From NCBI RefSeq assembly GCF_003258295.1, contig NZ_QKYN01000166.1, positions 1 through 40,829 of the forward strand: 40,829 nucleotides of DNA, written 5' to 3'. Source of the DNA: Streptacidiphilus pinicola. GTDB lineage: Bacteria > Actinomycetota > Actinomycetes > Streptomycetales > Streptomycetaceae. Under the pieces are notes generated by a model. It was not told the DNA's origin and did no database searches. It worked only from the letters and a program-made list of their open reading frames with translations. Positions 25,175 through 32,907 of this stretch are shown piece after piece. Every line of letters begins with the position of its first letter. The first letter of the stretch is position 1. A program made the position numbers and the translations under genes.

Positions 25175-26134
25175 ATGGCCATCCTCGCCAGGCCGGCCGC
25201 AGCGAGGCGGGCGCCCCACCGGGCGGCCGCCTCGGGCGGCGGCCGCCCGCGCAGCCGCACGCGTGGCGCCGCAGCCCTGCTGCTCGGCCCCTTCTTCCTG
25301 CTCTTCACCGCCGCCACGCTCGCGCCGATCGGCTACGCGCTGTGGCTCAGCCTCTTCAAGGAGCATCACTCCGGTCTCGGCTTCGGAGCGGCGACCACCG
25401 TCTTCAGCGGCCTCGGCAACTACCTGGACGTGCTGAAGGACCCGGTCTACCGGGACGGGTTCGTCCACGTGGCGCTGTTCGCCGTCCTCTACGTGCCGCT
25501 GATGCTCGGCGGCTCGCTGGCGGTCGCGCTGCTGCTGGACTCCGCGCTGGCCCGCGCCAAGCGCTTCTTCCAACTGACGCTGTTCCTGCCGCACGTCGTC
25601 CCCGGCATCATCGCCGCGATCGTCTGGCTGTACCTCTACACCCCCGGCGTCAGCCCGATCGTCTCCGCGCTGCAGAGCGGCGGCGTCAACTTCGACCTCG
25701 GCTCGCCCTTCGTCGCCGTCCCCTCCCTCGTCAACGTGGCGATCTGGGAGGTGCTCGGCTACAACGTGGTCGTCTTCTACGCGGCGCTGCAGGCCATCCC
25801 GCGCGAGGTGCTGGAGGCCGCACTCATCGACGGAGCCTCCGAGCTGCGCACCTCATGGAGCATCAAACTCCCGGCGATCCGGAGCAGCGTCGGGCTGGTC
25901 GGACTGTTCACGGCCATCGGCGTGCTGCAGCTGTTCCAGGAACCGCTGCTGATGCAGCAGACCGCCCCGGCCGTGATCACCAGCACCTGGACGCCCAACC
26001 TGTACAACTACGCGCAGGCGTTCAAGGACTCCAACTACGGTTTCGCCGCCGCCGGATCGATCCTCCTGGCGATCGTCTGCGCACTTCTCTCCTATGGCGT
26101 CACCCGGCTTTCGAACCCCTGGAGGCGGGCATGA
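25175..26134 (+). CDS. Sugar ABC transporter permease 1 (MalF type)
   Basis: 319 residues; a basic N-terminal tail and six predicted membrane helices. The cytoplasmic EAA loop that contacts the ATPase is clear: REVLEAALIDGASELRTSWSIKLPAI. The ATG at 25175 has GAGGT upstream and begins 11 bp after the binding-protein stop. The stop overlaps the start of permease 2 as ATGA. No ATP-binding protein gene is present in the window. In Streptomyces one shared ATPase (MsiK) typically energises many such importers, which would explain the absence. Confidence 0.94.
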   Translation: MAILARPAAARRAPHRAAASGGGRPRSRTRGAAALLLGPFFLLFTAATLAPIGYALWLSLFKEHHSGLGFGAATTVFSGLGNYLDVLKDPVYRDGFVHVALFAVLYVPLMLGGSLAVALLLDSALARAKRFFQLTLFLPHVVPGIIAAIVWLYLYTPGVSPIVSALQSGGVNFDLGSPFVAVPSLVNVAIWEVLGYNVVVFYAALQAIPREVLEAALIDGASELRTSWSIKLPAIRSSVGLVGLFTAIGVLQLFQEPLLMQQTAPAVITSTWTPNLYNYAQAFKDSNYGFAAAGSILLAIVCALLSYGVTRLSNPWRRA

Positions 26135-27048
26135 CCACCGCACTCGACTCCCGCCCCGCCGCCCGCGGCCGGGACGCGGCCGACGGCGGATCGCCCGGTC
26201 GGAACACCCGGCCGCGCTGGATGTCCCGCGCGGCCGTCAACGCCGCCCTCGTCATCGCCGCGGTCTACACGTTCTTCCCGGCGATGTGGATGCTGGTGGC
26301 GGCGGCCAAGTCCTCCACCGGCATCATGGACGGGCACCTGCTCAGCTTCTCCGACTTCGACCTCCTCGGGAACCTCCGCGGCCTGATGCACCAGGACGGT
26401 GGCGTCTACTTCCGCTGGCTGCTCAACTCCTTCCTCTACGCCGGAGTCGGCTCCGTCTGCTCCGCGCTGGTCAGCTGCGCCGCCGGATACGCCTTCGACA
26501 AGTACCACTTCCGCGGCAAGGAGAAGCTCTTCGGCCTGGTGCTGCTCGGCGTGCTGGTGCCCAGCGCCGCGACCGTGCTGCCCATGTACCTGCTCGCCAG
26601 CAAGGTCCATCTGGTCAACACGGTCTGGGCGGTGCTGATCCCCTCCGTGGTCAACCCCTTCGGTGTCTACCTGGCCCGCGTCTTCGCCCAGGGCTACGTG
26701 CCCGACGAGGTCGTCGAGGCGGCCCGCGTCGACGGCGCCGGCGAGGTGCGCATCTTCGGCACCATCGGGCTGCCGATGATGCGGTCCGGCTTCACCACCA
26801 TCCTGCTCTTCCAGTTCTCGGCGATCTGGAACGGCTTCTTCCTCGCCCTGGTGATGCTCTCCAACCAGAACCTCTACCCGGTGAGCCTCGGCCTGTTCAT
26901 CTGGGACCAGGGCGTCGCCACCGACGGTCCCTCGCTGATCTCCCTGGTGATCTTCGGATCCGTCATCGCCGTCACGCCCGTCATCGTCCTGTTCATCTGC
27001 CTGCAGCGCTTCTGGCGCTCCGGGCTCACCGCCGGAAGCGTCAAGTAG
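26131..27048 (+). CDS. Sugar ABC transporter permease 2 (MalG type)
   Basis: 305 residues; six predicted helices and the EAA loop DEVVEAARVDGAGEVRIFGTIGLPMM. The N-terminal ~25 residues are hydrophilic. The ATG overlaps the stop of permease 1 by 4 nt and is preceded by GGAGG. Together with permease 1 it should form the membrane channel for the oligosaccharide delivered by the lipoprotein. Confidence 0.94.
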   Translation: MTTALDSRPAARGRDAADGGSPGRNTRPRWMSRAAVNAALVIAAVYTFFPAMWMLVAAAKSSTGIMDGHLLSFSDFDLLGNLRGLMHQDGGVYFRWLLNSFLYAGVGSVCSALVSCAAGYAFDKYHFRGKEKLFGLVLLGVLVPSAATVLPMYLLASKVHLVNTVWAVLIPSVVNPFGVYLARVFAQGYVPDEVVEAARVDGAGEVRIFGTIGLPMMRSGFTTILLFQFSAIWNGFFLALVMLSNQNLYPVSLGLFIWDQGVATDGPSLISLVIFGSVIAVTPVIVLFICLQRFWRSGLTAGSVK

Positions 27049-27080
27049 CCGCCGCCGACCGGCCCCGAGGAGCCTGCCGC

Positions 27081-28151
27081 ATGAACGTCCCCGCTCCCCG
27101 CCCCCCGGCGTTCGAGCAGCCCACCGTCACCGACGACCCCGCCGGACGAAGGCCGCGCACCCTGCTCGCCATGGACCCCGCACTACGCCCCCGGCTCCTC
27201 GGCCCGGACCAGCTGCTCCGGCTCCATCAGGTCGCCGATACCGACAGCGCCGAGATCCACCGCGACTTCACCACGCCCGCCGCCCGCGCGGCGCTCGGCG
27301 AGGCCGAGGTGATCCTCAGCTTCTGGGGCTGCCCCACGGTGGACGCGGCCGTGCTCGACGCCGCGCCGCACCTGCGGGCGATCGTCCACGCCGCGGGGTC
27401 CGTCAAGGGCATCATCACCGAGGCCTGTTGGGCCCGGGGCGTCCAGGTCTCCTCCGCCGCCTGGGCCAACGCGCTGCCCGTCGCCGAGTACACCGTCGCC
27501 GCGGTTCTGGCGTCCAACAAGCACCTCCTGCAGGCTCACCGTGACTTCCGCGCCCTGCGCGACCCCGAGGGCTGGCACCACCGCCTGTCCTCGGTCGGCA
27601 ACTACCGGCGCGTCGTCGGGATCGTCGGCGCCTCCCGCATCGGGCGACGCGTCATCGAACTGCTCCGGCCGCACGACCTCGACCTCCTGGTCCACGACCC
27701 CTACCTCTCGCAGGCGGAGGCGCTCGCCCTGGGCGTCCACGCGGTCAGCCTGGACGAACTGTGCGCCCGCTCCGACGTGGTGAGCGTGCACGCCCCGGAG
27801 CTGCCGGAGACCCGTCACATGATCGACCGCGCCCGGCTCGCGCTCATGCCGGACGGCGCCACACTGATCAACACCGCCCGGGGCTCCCTGCTGGACACGC
27901 AGGCCCTGATCGACGAGCTGCGCTCCGGCCGCCTGTACGCCGTACTGGACGTGACCGACCCCGATCCGCTGCCCGCCCACTCGCCCCTGTTCGATCTGCC
28001 GAACCTGGTGCTCACGCCCCACATCGCCGGGTCGGTCGGCGGCGAGCTGCACCGCATGGCCGACTCCGCGCTGGCGGAGATCGACCGGTACCGGCGCGGT
28101 CTGCCGCTCGCCCACCCCGTGCTGCGCGAGGAACTCCCGCGCACAGCCTGA
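27081..28151 (+). CDS. D-2-hydroxyacid dehydrogenase family protein
   Basis: 356 residues, SD GAGGAG. NAD-binding Rossmann segment VVGIVGASRIGRRVIELL (~178-195). Active-site Arg267 in LINTARGSLLDTQALIDEL and His314 in LTPHIAGSVGG. The third catalytic position, usually Glu in LDVFEPEP, is Asp293 here (LDVTDPDPL). It follows permease 2 by 32 bp and is probably the last gene of the operon. The family reduces or oxidises alpha-keto/hydroxy acids, so it may handle an acid derived from the glycan. Relatives in Streptomyces are often seen next to sugar importers, but their substrates are mostly unproven. A weak palindromic patch (28153-28162) and no gene lie before the convergent regulator. Confidence 0.9.
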   Translation: MNVPAPRPPAFEQPTVTDDPAGRRPRTLLAMDPALRPRLLGPDQLLRLHQVADTDSAEIHRDFTTPAARAALGEAEVILSFWGCPTVDAAVLDAAPHLRAIVHAAGSVKGIITEACWARGVQVSSAAWANALPVAEYTVAAVLASNKHLLQAHRDFRALRDPEGWHHRLSSVGNYRRVVGIVGASRIGRRVIELLRPHDLDLLVHDPYLSQAEALALGVHAVSLDELCARSDVVSVHAPELPETRHMIDRARLALMPDGATLINTARGSLLDTQALIDELRSGRLYAVLDVTDPDPLPAHSPLFDLPNLVLTPHIAGSVGGELHRMADSALAEIDRYRRGLPLAHPVLREELPRTA

Positions 28152-28361
28152 CCCCCGGGGGCGCGCGGAGACCGTCCTGGACCCGGCGTCGCTGCCGGAG
28201 GTTTCGGCGGTGCCCACCAGGGCTTCTCAACGCAAGGGGATGCCGGAACGGGCCGGACGCGTTCTCCCCCCGCGGGGACGCTGACGGCCTTTGCGGCCGG
28301 CGGCGCACACGCGCCACGCCCGTGAGCTCCGCCGATCCCGTGCCGACGCGCGGGTGGGTCC

Positions 28362-29435
28362 TCAGTCGGACGTCGCCGTGGACGCGCGGACCCGCAGGCG
28401 AGGGAGCAGGTCCAGGTGCCGGCGCGGCGCGTCCGTGTCCGCGTCCTGCGACAGACGCTCCAGCAGCAGACCGACCGCGGTCTCGCCGAGCGCGAGCTTG
28501 GGCGGGGCGACCGCCGTGAGCGGGATGTCCGCCAGCCCCGCGGTCTCGTCGTCGTAGGCCACCAGGGCGACGTCCTCCGGAACCCGCAGACCGCGCGCGC
28601 GCAACTGCTGCAGCAGGATCAGCGCGTCGGTGTCCGGGTGCACCAGGACCGCGTCCACCGCTCCCTGCGACGCGGCGTCGGCCAGGTGCGTCAGTGCCTT
28701 GTCGAAGGACTTCCCGACCGGGAACGCCGGCGGCTTGAGACCGACCGCGTCCATGCCGACCCGGTAGCCCGCCTCGACGAAGGCGGCCGTGGGCGTGCCG
28801 GGACGCACCAGCAGGGAGATGCGCCGCCTGCCCGTGTCGAACAGGTGCCGCACGGCCACACTGGCGCCGTGGACGTGGTCGGTGCAGACCCGGTCGAGCC
28901 CGGCCAGCGGTGATCCTGCGGGCGCACGGCGCTCCAGCAGGACGGTCGGCACGCCGAGGTCGAGCAGCGCCGCCTCCTCGGCGGGGGAGGGCGAGGCCTC
29001 CTCCCAGGTCGGCGTGAGCAGCAGGCCGTTGGCCCCGGCGGCGACCATGGACGCGATCTGGGCCTCCTCCTGCTCGGCCCGGTAGTCGGAGATCCCCAGG
29101 ATCAGCCGGACGCCCGCGGCCGCGGCAGCGGTCTTCGCCCCCTTGATCACCTCGGCGTAGTAGTACGCGGCAGCGGGAACGAGAAGCCCGAGGACCAGGT
29201 GGTCGCCCGTCCCGCGCCTGCCGCCGACGCGGACCGCCGGGGTCGCCCGCTCCGAGCGGGACACCGAGCCGTGCGCACGGTGGAGCAGCCCGGCCTCCGA
29301 GAGCAGCTCCACATCGCGCCGCGCCGTGACGGCCGAGACGCCGAGCGTCCCGGCCAGGTCGGCCACCCGGACCGTGCCCCGCTCGCGCACGAGCTGCAGG
29401 ATCTGCTCGTGCCGGTCCTCCACGGAGAGGCGCAT
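28362..29435 (-). CDS. Sugar-responsive regulator 2: DeoR-type HTH fused to LacI-type sensor domain
   Basis: 357 residues from ATG 29435 (AAGGGGA upstream). It has the same plan as regulator 1. HTH: QILQLVRERGTVRVADLAGTLG, then VSAVTARRDVELLSEAGLLHRAHGSVSR. Sensor: DHLVLGLLVPAAAYYYAEVIKGAKTAAAAAG, VAAGANGLLLTPTWEE, DRVCTDHVHGASVAVRHLFDTGRRRISLL, DAVLVHPDTDALILLQQLRARGLRVPEDVALVAYDDE, with a closing QDADTDAPRRHLDLLPRLRVRAS that matches regulator 1. The two are clear paralogues. It converges with the transporter operon and is divergent from the fucosidase. Operator-like sites lie between it and the fucosidase. Confidence 0.9.
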   Translation of the reverse strand: MRLSVEDRHEQILQLVRERGTVRVADLAGTLGVSAVTARRDVELLSEAGLLHRAHGSVSRSERATPAVRVGGRRGTGDHLVLGLLVPAAAYYYAEVIKGAKTAAAAAGVRLILGISDYRAEQEEAQIASMVAAGANGLLLTPTWEEASPSPAEEAALLDLGVPTVLLERRAPAGSPLAGLDRVCTDHVHGASVAVRHLFDTGRRRISLLVRPGTPTAAFVEAGYRVGMDAVGLKPPAFPVGKSFDKALTHLADAASQGAVDAVLVHPDTDALILLQQLRARGLRVPEDVALVAYDDETAGLADIPLTAVAPPKLALGETAVGLLLERLSQDADTDAPRRHLDLLPRLRVRASTATSD

Positions 29436-29580
29436 CGTTCCCCTTACGGTTCTTGTCGGCGCACGGCACACCGCCGGCCCGGGGCGTGCGCCGACCGGGG
29501 TAGGCGGGCAACTCCAAGGTCAGGCACGCTCGCCCGCAGTGTGATTCCACAGCGTAGCGAATCCGGCGCTTTCTTTCGCG

Positions 29581-29602
29581 ATTCATTCAACCGGTCAATC
29601 GC
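29581..29602 (-). promoter_or_regulatory. Glycan-locus operator, site 4 (regulator 2)
   Basis: Minus strand reads GCGATTGACCGGTTGAATGA followed by AT, fitting the shared core. It lies 146 bp upstream of the regulator 2 start, in the 418-bp gap between regulator 2 and the fucosidase. That gap contains no gene. Confidence 0.65.
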
Positions 29603-29719
29603 TCGCAACGCGAGAGGCCGCACGTGATGGCGTCGTAGCGCCCGGGTGGAAGGTCACGACGTCGGACGGTCCGGTGAGGGCCCGCGCCCGCGCGACCATG
29701 TGGGGGTGCCCATTCCATT

Positions 29720-29741
29720 ACGTTTCGATGATTGAATGAAC
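29720..29741 (+). promoter_or_regulatory. Glycan-locus operator, site 5 (fucosidase)
   Basis: ACGTTTCGATGATTGAATGA followed by AC. The right half (GATTGAATGAAC) matches sites 3 and 4 closely; the left half is weaker. It ends 28 bp before the fucosidase -35 box. A similar AT-rich word (TCGTTTCGATG) follows at 29758. Confidence 0.55.
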
Positions 29742-29769
29742 GAAATTCTGTCGATTCTTCGTTTCGATG

Positions 29770-29799
29770 TTGACGCCTCGACCGCGGCGCGGTGAGGAT
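29770..29799 (+). promoter_or_regulatory. Promoter of the fucosidase gene
   Basis: TTGACG (29770-29775), 18 bp, GAGGAT (29794-29799): the same hexamers and spacing as the lyase promoter apart from one -35 base. The leader is about 48 nt. Confidence 0.65.
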
Positions 29800-29853
29800 C
29801 GCCGGACGCGGCCACGCGTCCACCGCCCTCCCGGCCCGACACAAGGAGCGGTC

Positions 29854-31188
29854 ATGCCCGGCGCCGACCACGCCACCACATCCGTCCCCGCACCCACTCC
29901 GCGCCAGCTGCGCTGGCAGCAGGCGGGGTTCGGCCTCTTCCTGCACTTCGGCATCAACACCTTCCACGGCAAGGAGTGGAGCGACGGCACCCTCGACCCC
30001 AGGGCCTTCGACCCGGCCGAGCTCGACGCCGTCCAGTGGGTCGAGACCGCCCGCGCCGCGGGTGCGGCCTATGTCGTCCTGACGGCCAAGCACCACGACG
30101 GCTTCTGCCTCTGGCCGACCGACACCACCGACTACAGCGTCCGCAGCGCTCCCTGGCGTGGTGGTCGCGGAGACGTCGTCGCCGAGCTCGCCGAGGCCTG
30201 CCGCCGGGCGGGCATCGGCCTGGGGCTCTACCTGTCACCTTGGGACCGCAACGCCGCCTGCTACGACGACCCCGACCCGGCCGCCTACGACGCCTTCTAC
30301 CTGCGCCAGCTCACCGAGCTGTGCACGCGCTACGGTCCGCTCGTGGAGCTCTGGTTCGACGGCGCCGGATCCGAGGGACGCACGTACGACTGGGACGCGG
30401 TCATGGCGGTGATCGACCGTCACCAGCCCGAGGCCATGGTCTTCAACATGGGACGGCCCACCATTCGCTGGGTCGGCAACGAGGACGGCCTCGCGGCCGA
30501 CCCGGTCCACTACGCGGCGAGCTCCAGCCGCCTCAGCGTCTACGCCCACGAGGACACCGCACTCGACGCGCCGGCCTACCTTCCTCCGGAGTGCGACGTC
30601 CCCATCCGCAGCCACTGGTTCTGGCAGCCTGACGACCTGGACACGCTCAAGAGCCGCGAGCACCTGCTCGGCATCTGGTACCGCTCGGTCGGCCTCGGCG
30701 CCGGACTCCTGCTCAACCTCCCGCCCGACCGCCGTGGCCTGATCGACCCCGTCGACCGGGCCCGGCTGCTGGAGACCACCGACGAACTCGCCCGACGCTT
30801 CGCCCGCCCGTACCCGGCCGAGCTCACCGAGCTCACCGAGCTCACCGGCTCGGGAACCGAATACCGGGCCCGCTTCCCCGCACCGGTCACCATCGACCAC
30901 CTCGAACTGCGGGAGGAGTTGACCGCCGGACAGCACATCACCTGGCACCGGATCCTTGCCGACGGTCGACCGCTGGTGAGTGCGGGCACCGTGGGCGTCC
31001 GCCGGATCCACGCCTTCGAGCCGGTCACCGTCACAGAGCTCACGATCCGCCTCACGGGTGCCATGGACGGGGCCGGCCTCTGCGCCGTCACCGGCTTTCG
31101 GACCGGGCACAGTCGCCTGCCGGAGCTGGAGCCGCAGTCGGGAATGCTCGCGGGAAAGATCGACCACGAGCCAGAACGTACCGCCTGA
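29854..31188 (+). CDS. GH29 alpha-L-fucosidase, cytoplasmic
   Basis: 444 residues from ATG 29854 with AAGGAG at the right distance. The TIM barrel contains FGLFLHFGINTFHGKEWSDG, YVVLTAKHHDGFCLWPTDTTDYS (substrate-binding His pair 80-81) and LVELWFDGAGSEGRTYDW, where Asp169 is the retaining nucleophile of GH29. HWFWQPDDLDTLKS and GAGLLLNLPPDRRGLI complete the family pattern. A C-terminal ~100-residue beta-rich domain follows an ELTELTELTG linker. There is no signal peptide, so fucosylated oligosaccharides must be imported first, which ties the enzyme to the ABC transporter. It has its own promoter and an operator-like site shared with the locus. Confidence 0.93.
   Translation: MPGADHATTSVPAPTPRQLRWQQAGFGLFLHFGINTFHGKEWSDGTLDPRAFDPAELDAVQWVETARAAGAAYVVLTAKHHDGFCLWPTDTTDYSVRSAPWRGGRGDVVAELAEACRRAGIGLGLYLSPWDRNAACYDDPDPAAYDAFYLRQLTELCTRYGPLVELWFDGAGSEGRTYDWDAVMAVIDRHQPEAMVFNMGRPTIRWVGNEDGLAADPVHYAASSSRLSVYAHEDTALDAPAYLPPECDVPIRSHWFWQPDDLDTLKSREHLLGIWYRSVGLGAGLLLNLPPDRRGLIDPVDRARLLETTDELARRFARPYPAELTELTELTGSGTEYRARFPAPVTIDHLELREELTAGQHITWHRILADGRPLVSAGTVGVRRIHAFEPVTVTELTIRLTGAMDGAGLCAVTGFRTGHSRLPELEPQSGMLAGKIDHEPERTA
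30820..30846 (+). repeat. 9-bp tandem repeat x3 inside the fucosidase gene
   Basis: GAGCTCACC occurs three times in a row and encodes ELTELTELT at the junction between catalytic and C-terminal domains. In-frame copy-number change would only lengthen or shorten the linker. Confidence 0.9.
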
Positions 31189-31192
31189 TGCC

Positions 31193-31206
31193 GGAAAGCG
31201 CTTTCC
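31193..31206. promoter_or_regulatory. Perfect LacI-type operator GGAAAGCGCTTTCC
   Basis: A 14-bp perfect palindrome with the central CG typical of LacI/GalR-family sites, 30 bp before the oxidoreductase start and overlapping the predicted -35 region. It differs in sequence from the operators of the glycan locus. Confidence 0.7.
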
Positions 31207-31224
31207 TGCCATGCGCCCGACGGT

Positions 31225-31230
31225 TAGGGT
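31225..31230 (+). promoter_or_regulatory. -10 box TAGGGT placing a leaderless start at 31237
   Basis: TAGGGT is followed by six bases and then ATG. The same hexamer and distance occur before the acetyltransferase at 32908. The -35 match is poor (TTTCCT, 31202-31207, 17-bp spacer). Confidence 0.5.
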
Positions 31231-31236
31231 GCAAGC

Positions 31237-32499
31237 ATGTCTGAGGTCTCCCTTCTCGTTGTCGGTGCCGGTGACCGCGGCGCCGGTCATGCCCGCTTCG
31301 CGTTGCGCCACCCCGGGCGCGCCCGGGTCGTCGACGTCGCCGAGCCCCGGCGGATCCGCCGTGAGCGCTTCGCGGCCGAGCACGGGCTCGCCCCCGCCGA
31401 CGCCGTCGACGACTGGCGCGTCCTGGCGACCCGGGGGCGCGTCGCCGACGCGGTGCTGATCTGCACGCAGGACCGCGAGCACCTGGAGCCCGCGCTCGCG
31501 TTCGCCGCTCAGGGCTACCACGTCATGCTGGAGAAGCCGATGGCCCTGGACGAGGAGTCCTGCCGCGCCATCGTCGAGGCCGTCGAGCGGGCCGGGGTGA
31601 TCCTCGCGGTCGGCCATGTGCTGCGCTACACCCCCTACACGCGGGCGTTGAAGGCACTGCTGGACGCCGGGCGGATCGGCGAGGTCGTCAGCGTGCAGCA
31701 TGTGGAGCCCGTGGGCTTCTGGCACCAGGCGCACTCGTTCGTCCGGGGCAACTGGCGGCGCGCCGACGAGTCCACGTCGATGCTGATGGCGAAGTCCTGC
31801 CACGACCTCGACTGGCTCCAGCACGTCGTCGGCGAGCCGCCGGTCCGCCTGTCGAGCTTCGGCCGCCTCTCGCACTTCACCGCGGACAACCGCCCGCAGG
31901 GGGCGGCGGACCGCTGCGTCGACTGCACCGTCCGTGCCGCCTGCGCCTATGACGCGACTCGTCTCTACGGCGGTCAGCTCGAGCGGGGCGAACACCACTG
32001 GCCGCTCACGGTGGTCGTCGACGAGTGCACCGAGCAGGCACTCGACCAGGCGCTGCGCACCGGACCGTACGGGCGCTGCGTCTACGCGTGCGACAACGAC
32101 GTGGTCGACCACCAGGTCGTGGCCATGGAGTTCGCCGGTGGCGCGACGGCGACGTTCACCATGACGGGGTTCACCGAGATGGCCAACCGGCGCACCGAGA
32201 TCTTCGGCACCCGTGGCGAGATCCGCGGGGACGGGCGGATGTTGCGCGTCCACGACTTCCTCACCGGCGACACGGAGATCCTGGACACCGCCCTCTCGGG
32301 CGACATGTCTGCGGCCGGTGGCCACGGCGGCGGCGACGAAGGGCTGATGGAGGCCTTCGTGTCCGCCGTGGCCACCGGCGATCCGGCCAGGGTGAGCTCC
32401 GGCCCGCGCGAGTCGCTGCTCAGCCACCTGACCGTGCTCGCCGCCGAACGTGCCCGCGCGACCGGCGCGGTGGTGGAGGTGGGGAGCCGTGACGAGTGA
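31237..32499 (+). CDS. Gfo/Idh/MocA family oxidoreductase
   Basis: 420 residues. The N-terminal Rossmann fold (SLLVVGAGDRGAGHARFALRH) binds NAD(P). YHVMLEKPMAL contains the family's catalytic Lys100, and AVGHVLRYTPYTRALKALL follows. The C-terminal alpha/beta domain carries an unusual cysteine group, RCVDCTVRAACAYDA (Cys227, 230, 236), which could bind a metal; a similar Cys cluster recurs in one actinobacterial branch of the family. These enzymes oxidise or reduce sugars and inositols. The gene starts 48 bp after the fucosidase but has its own operator and probable leaderless promoter, so it may serve L-fucose or galactose breakdown under separate control. Confidence 0.9.
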   Translation: MSEVSLLVVGAGDRGAGHARFALRHPGRARVVDVAEPRRIRRERFAAEHGLAPADAVDDWRVLATRGRVADAVLICTQDREHLEPALAFAAQGYHVMLEKPMALDEESCRAIVEAVERAGVILAVGHVLRYTPYTRALKALLDAGRIGEVVSVQHVEPVGFWHQAHSFVRGNWRRADESTSMLMAKSCHDLDWLQHVVGEPPVRLSSFGRLSHFTADNRPQGAADRCVDCTVRAACAYDATRLYGGQLERGEHHWPLTVVVDECTEQALDQALRTGPYGRCVYACDNDVVDHQVVAMEFAGGATATFTMTGFTEMANRRTEIFGTRGEIRGDGRMLRVHDFLTGDTEILDTALSGDMSAAGGHGGGDEGLMEAFVSAVATGDPARVSSGPRESLLSHLTVLAAERARATGAVVEVGSRDE

Positions 32500-32538
32500 C
32501 GGGCGGTACCGCTCGCGTCGCCGCCCGCTCCGGTGCGG

Positions 32539-32682
32539 CTACTGCCCGGTCATGGTGATGCCGCCGTTGCCGTCGGGGGAGTAGCTGCCTTCCGCCGCGC
32601 AGTTGCCGTAGGTGCCGCCCGGCGATGATCGAGCCGGTGCCCCGGCCGGCTCAGGACCGTGGCGCACAACAGAACTGATCAT
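32539..32682 (-). other. Short minus-strand frame, possibly a gene remnant
   Basis: In the gap between the oxidoreductase and the acetyltransferase, the minus strand encodes a 47-residue frame ending GGTYGNCAAEGSYSPDGNGG and ITMTGQ. The ending is compositionally like a secreted beta-rich domain C-terminus, whereas the first half looks non-coding. It may be the decayed tail of a lost secreted protein. I see nothing else in 32500-32744. Confidence 0.25.
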
Positions 32683-32744
32683 GCGTCAGGGGCTCGTCGT
32701 CTCCGGGGCGACCGGGGGAGATCAACTTGGCTCGGAGCCGAGCG

Positions 32745-32761
32745 TTCGACGATCAGTCGAA
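32745..32761. repeat. Inverted repeat TTCGAC-N5-GTCGAA
   Basis: Six-base perfect arms around GATCA, in the AT-richer stretch upstream of the acetyltransferase. Another inverted repeat, GCTCGG-AG-CCGAGC, lies just before it (32730-32743). Confidence 0.4.
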
Positions 32762-32803
32762 ACCTCGATGTCCTGACGCAGCGCGGACCGGCGCACCCAG
32801 CAA

Positions 32804-32818
32804 GCGATCACTGATCGC
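32804..32818. promoter_or_regulatory. Perfect palindrome GCGATCA-C-TGATCGC
   Basis: A 7-1-7 palindrome 54 bp upstream of the acetyltransferase promoter -35 box. It is a good candidate operator for an unknown dimeric regulator. Confidence 0.5.
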
Positions 32819-32871
32819 CTATGACCACTGACCAGCCCGAACATCGGACTGCCGACGGGCCCGAAATCGGG

Positions 32872-32900
32872 ATGACAGCCCTGGCCGGGCTCCATAGGGT
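32872..32900 (+). promoter_or_regulatory. Promoter ATGACA-N17-TAGGGT of the acetyltransferase
   Basis: ATGACA (32872-32877) and TAGGGT (32895-32900) are 17 bp apart. Seven bases separate the -10 box from ATG 32908, so the message would start at the codon. Confidence 0.65.
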
Positions 32901-32907
32901 TGCGATC

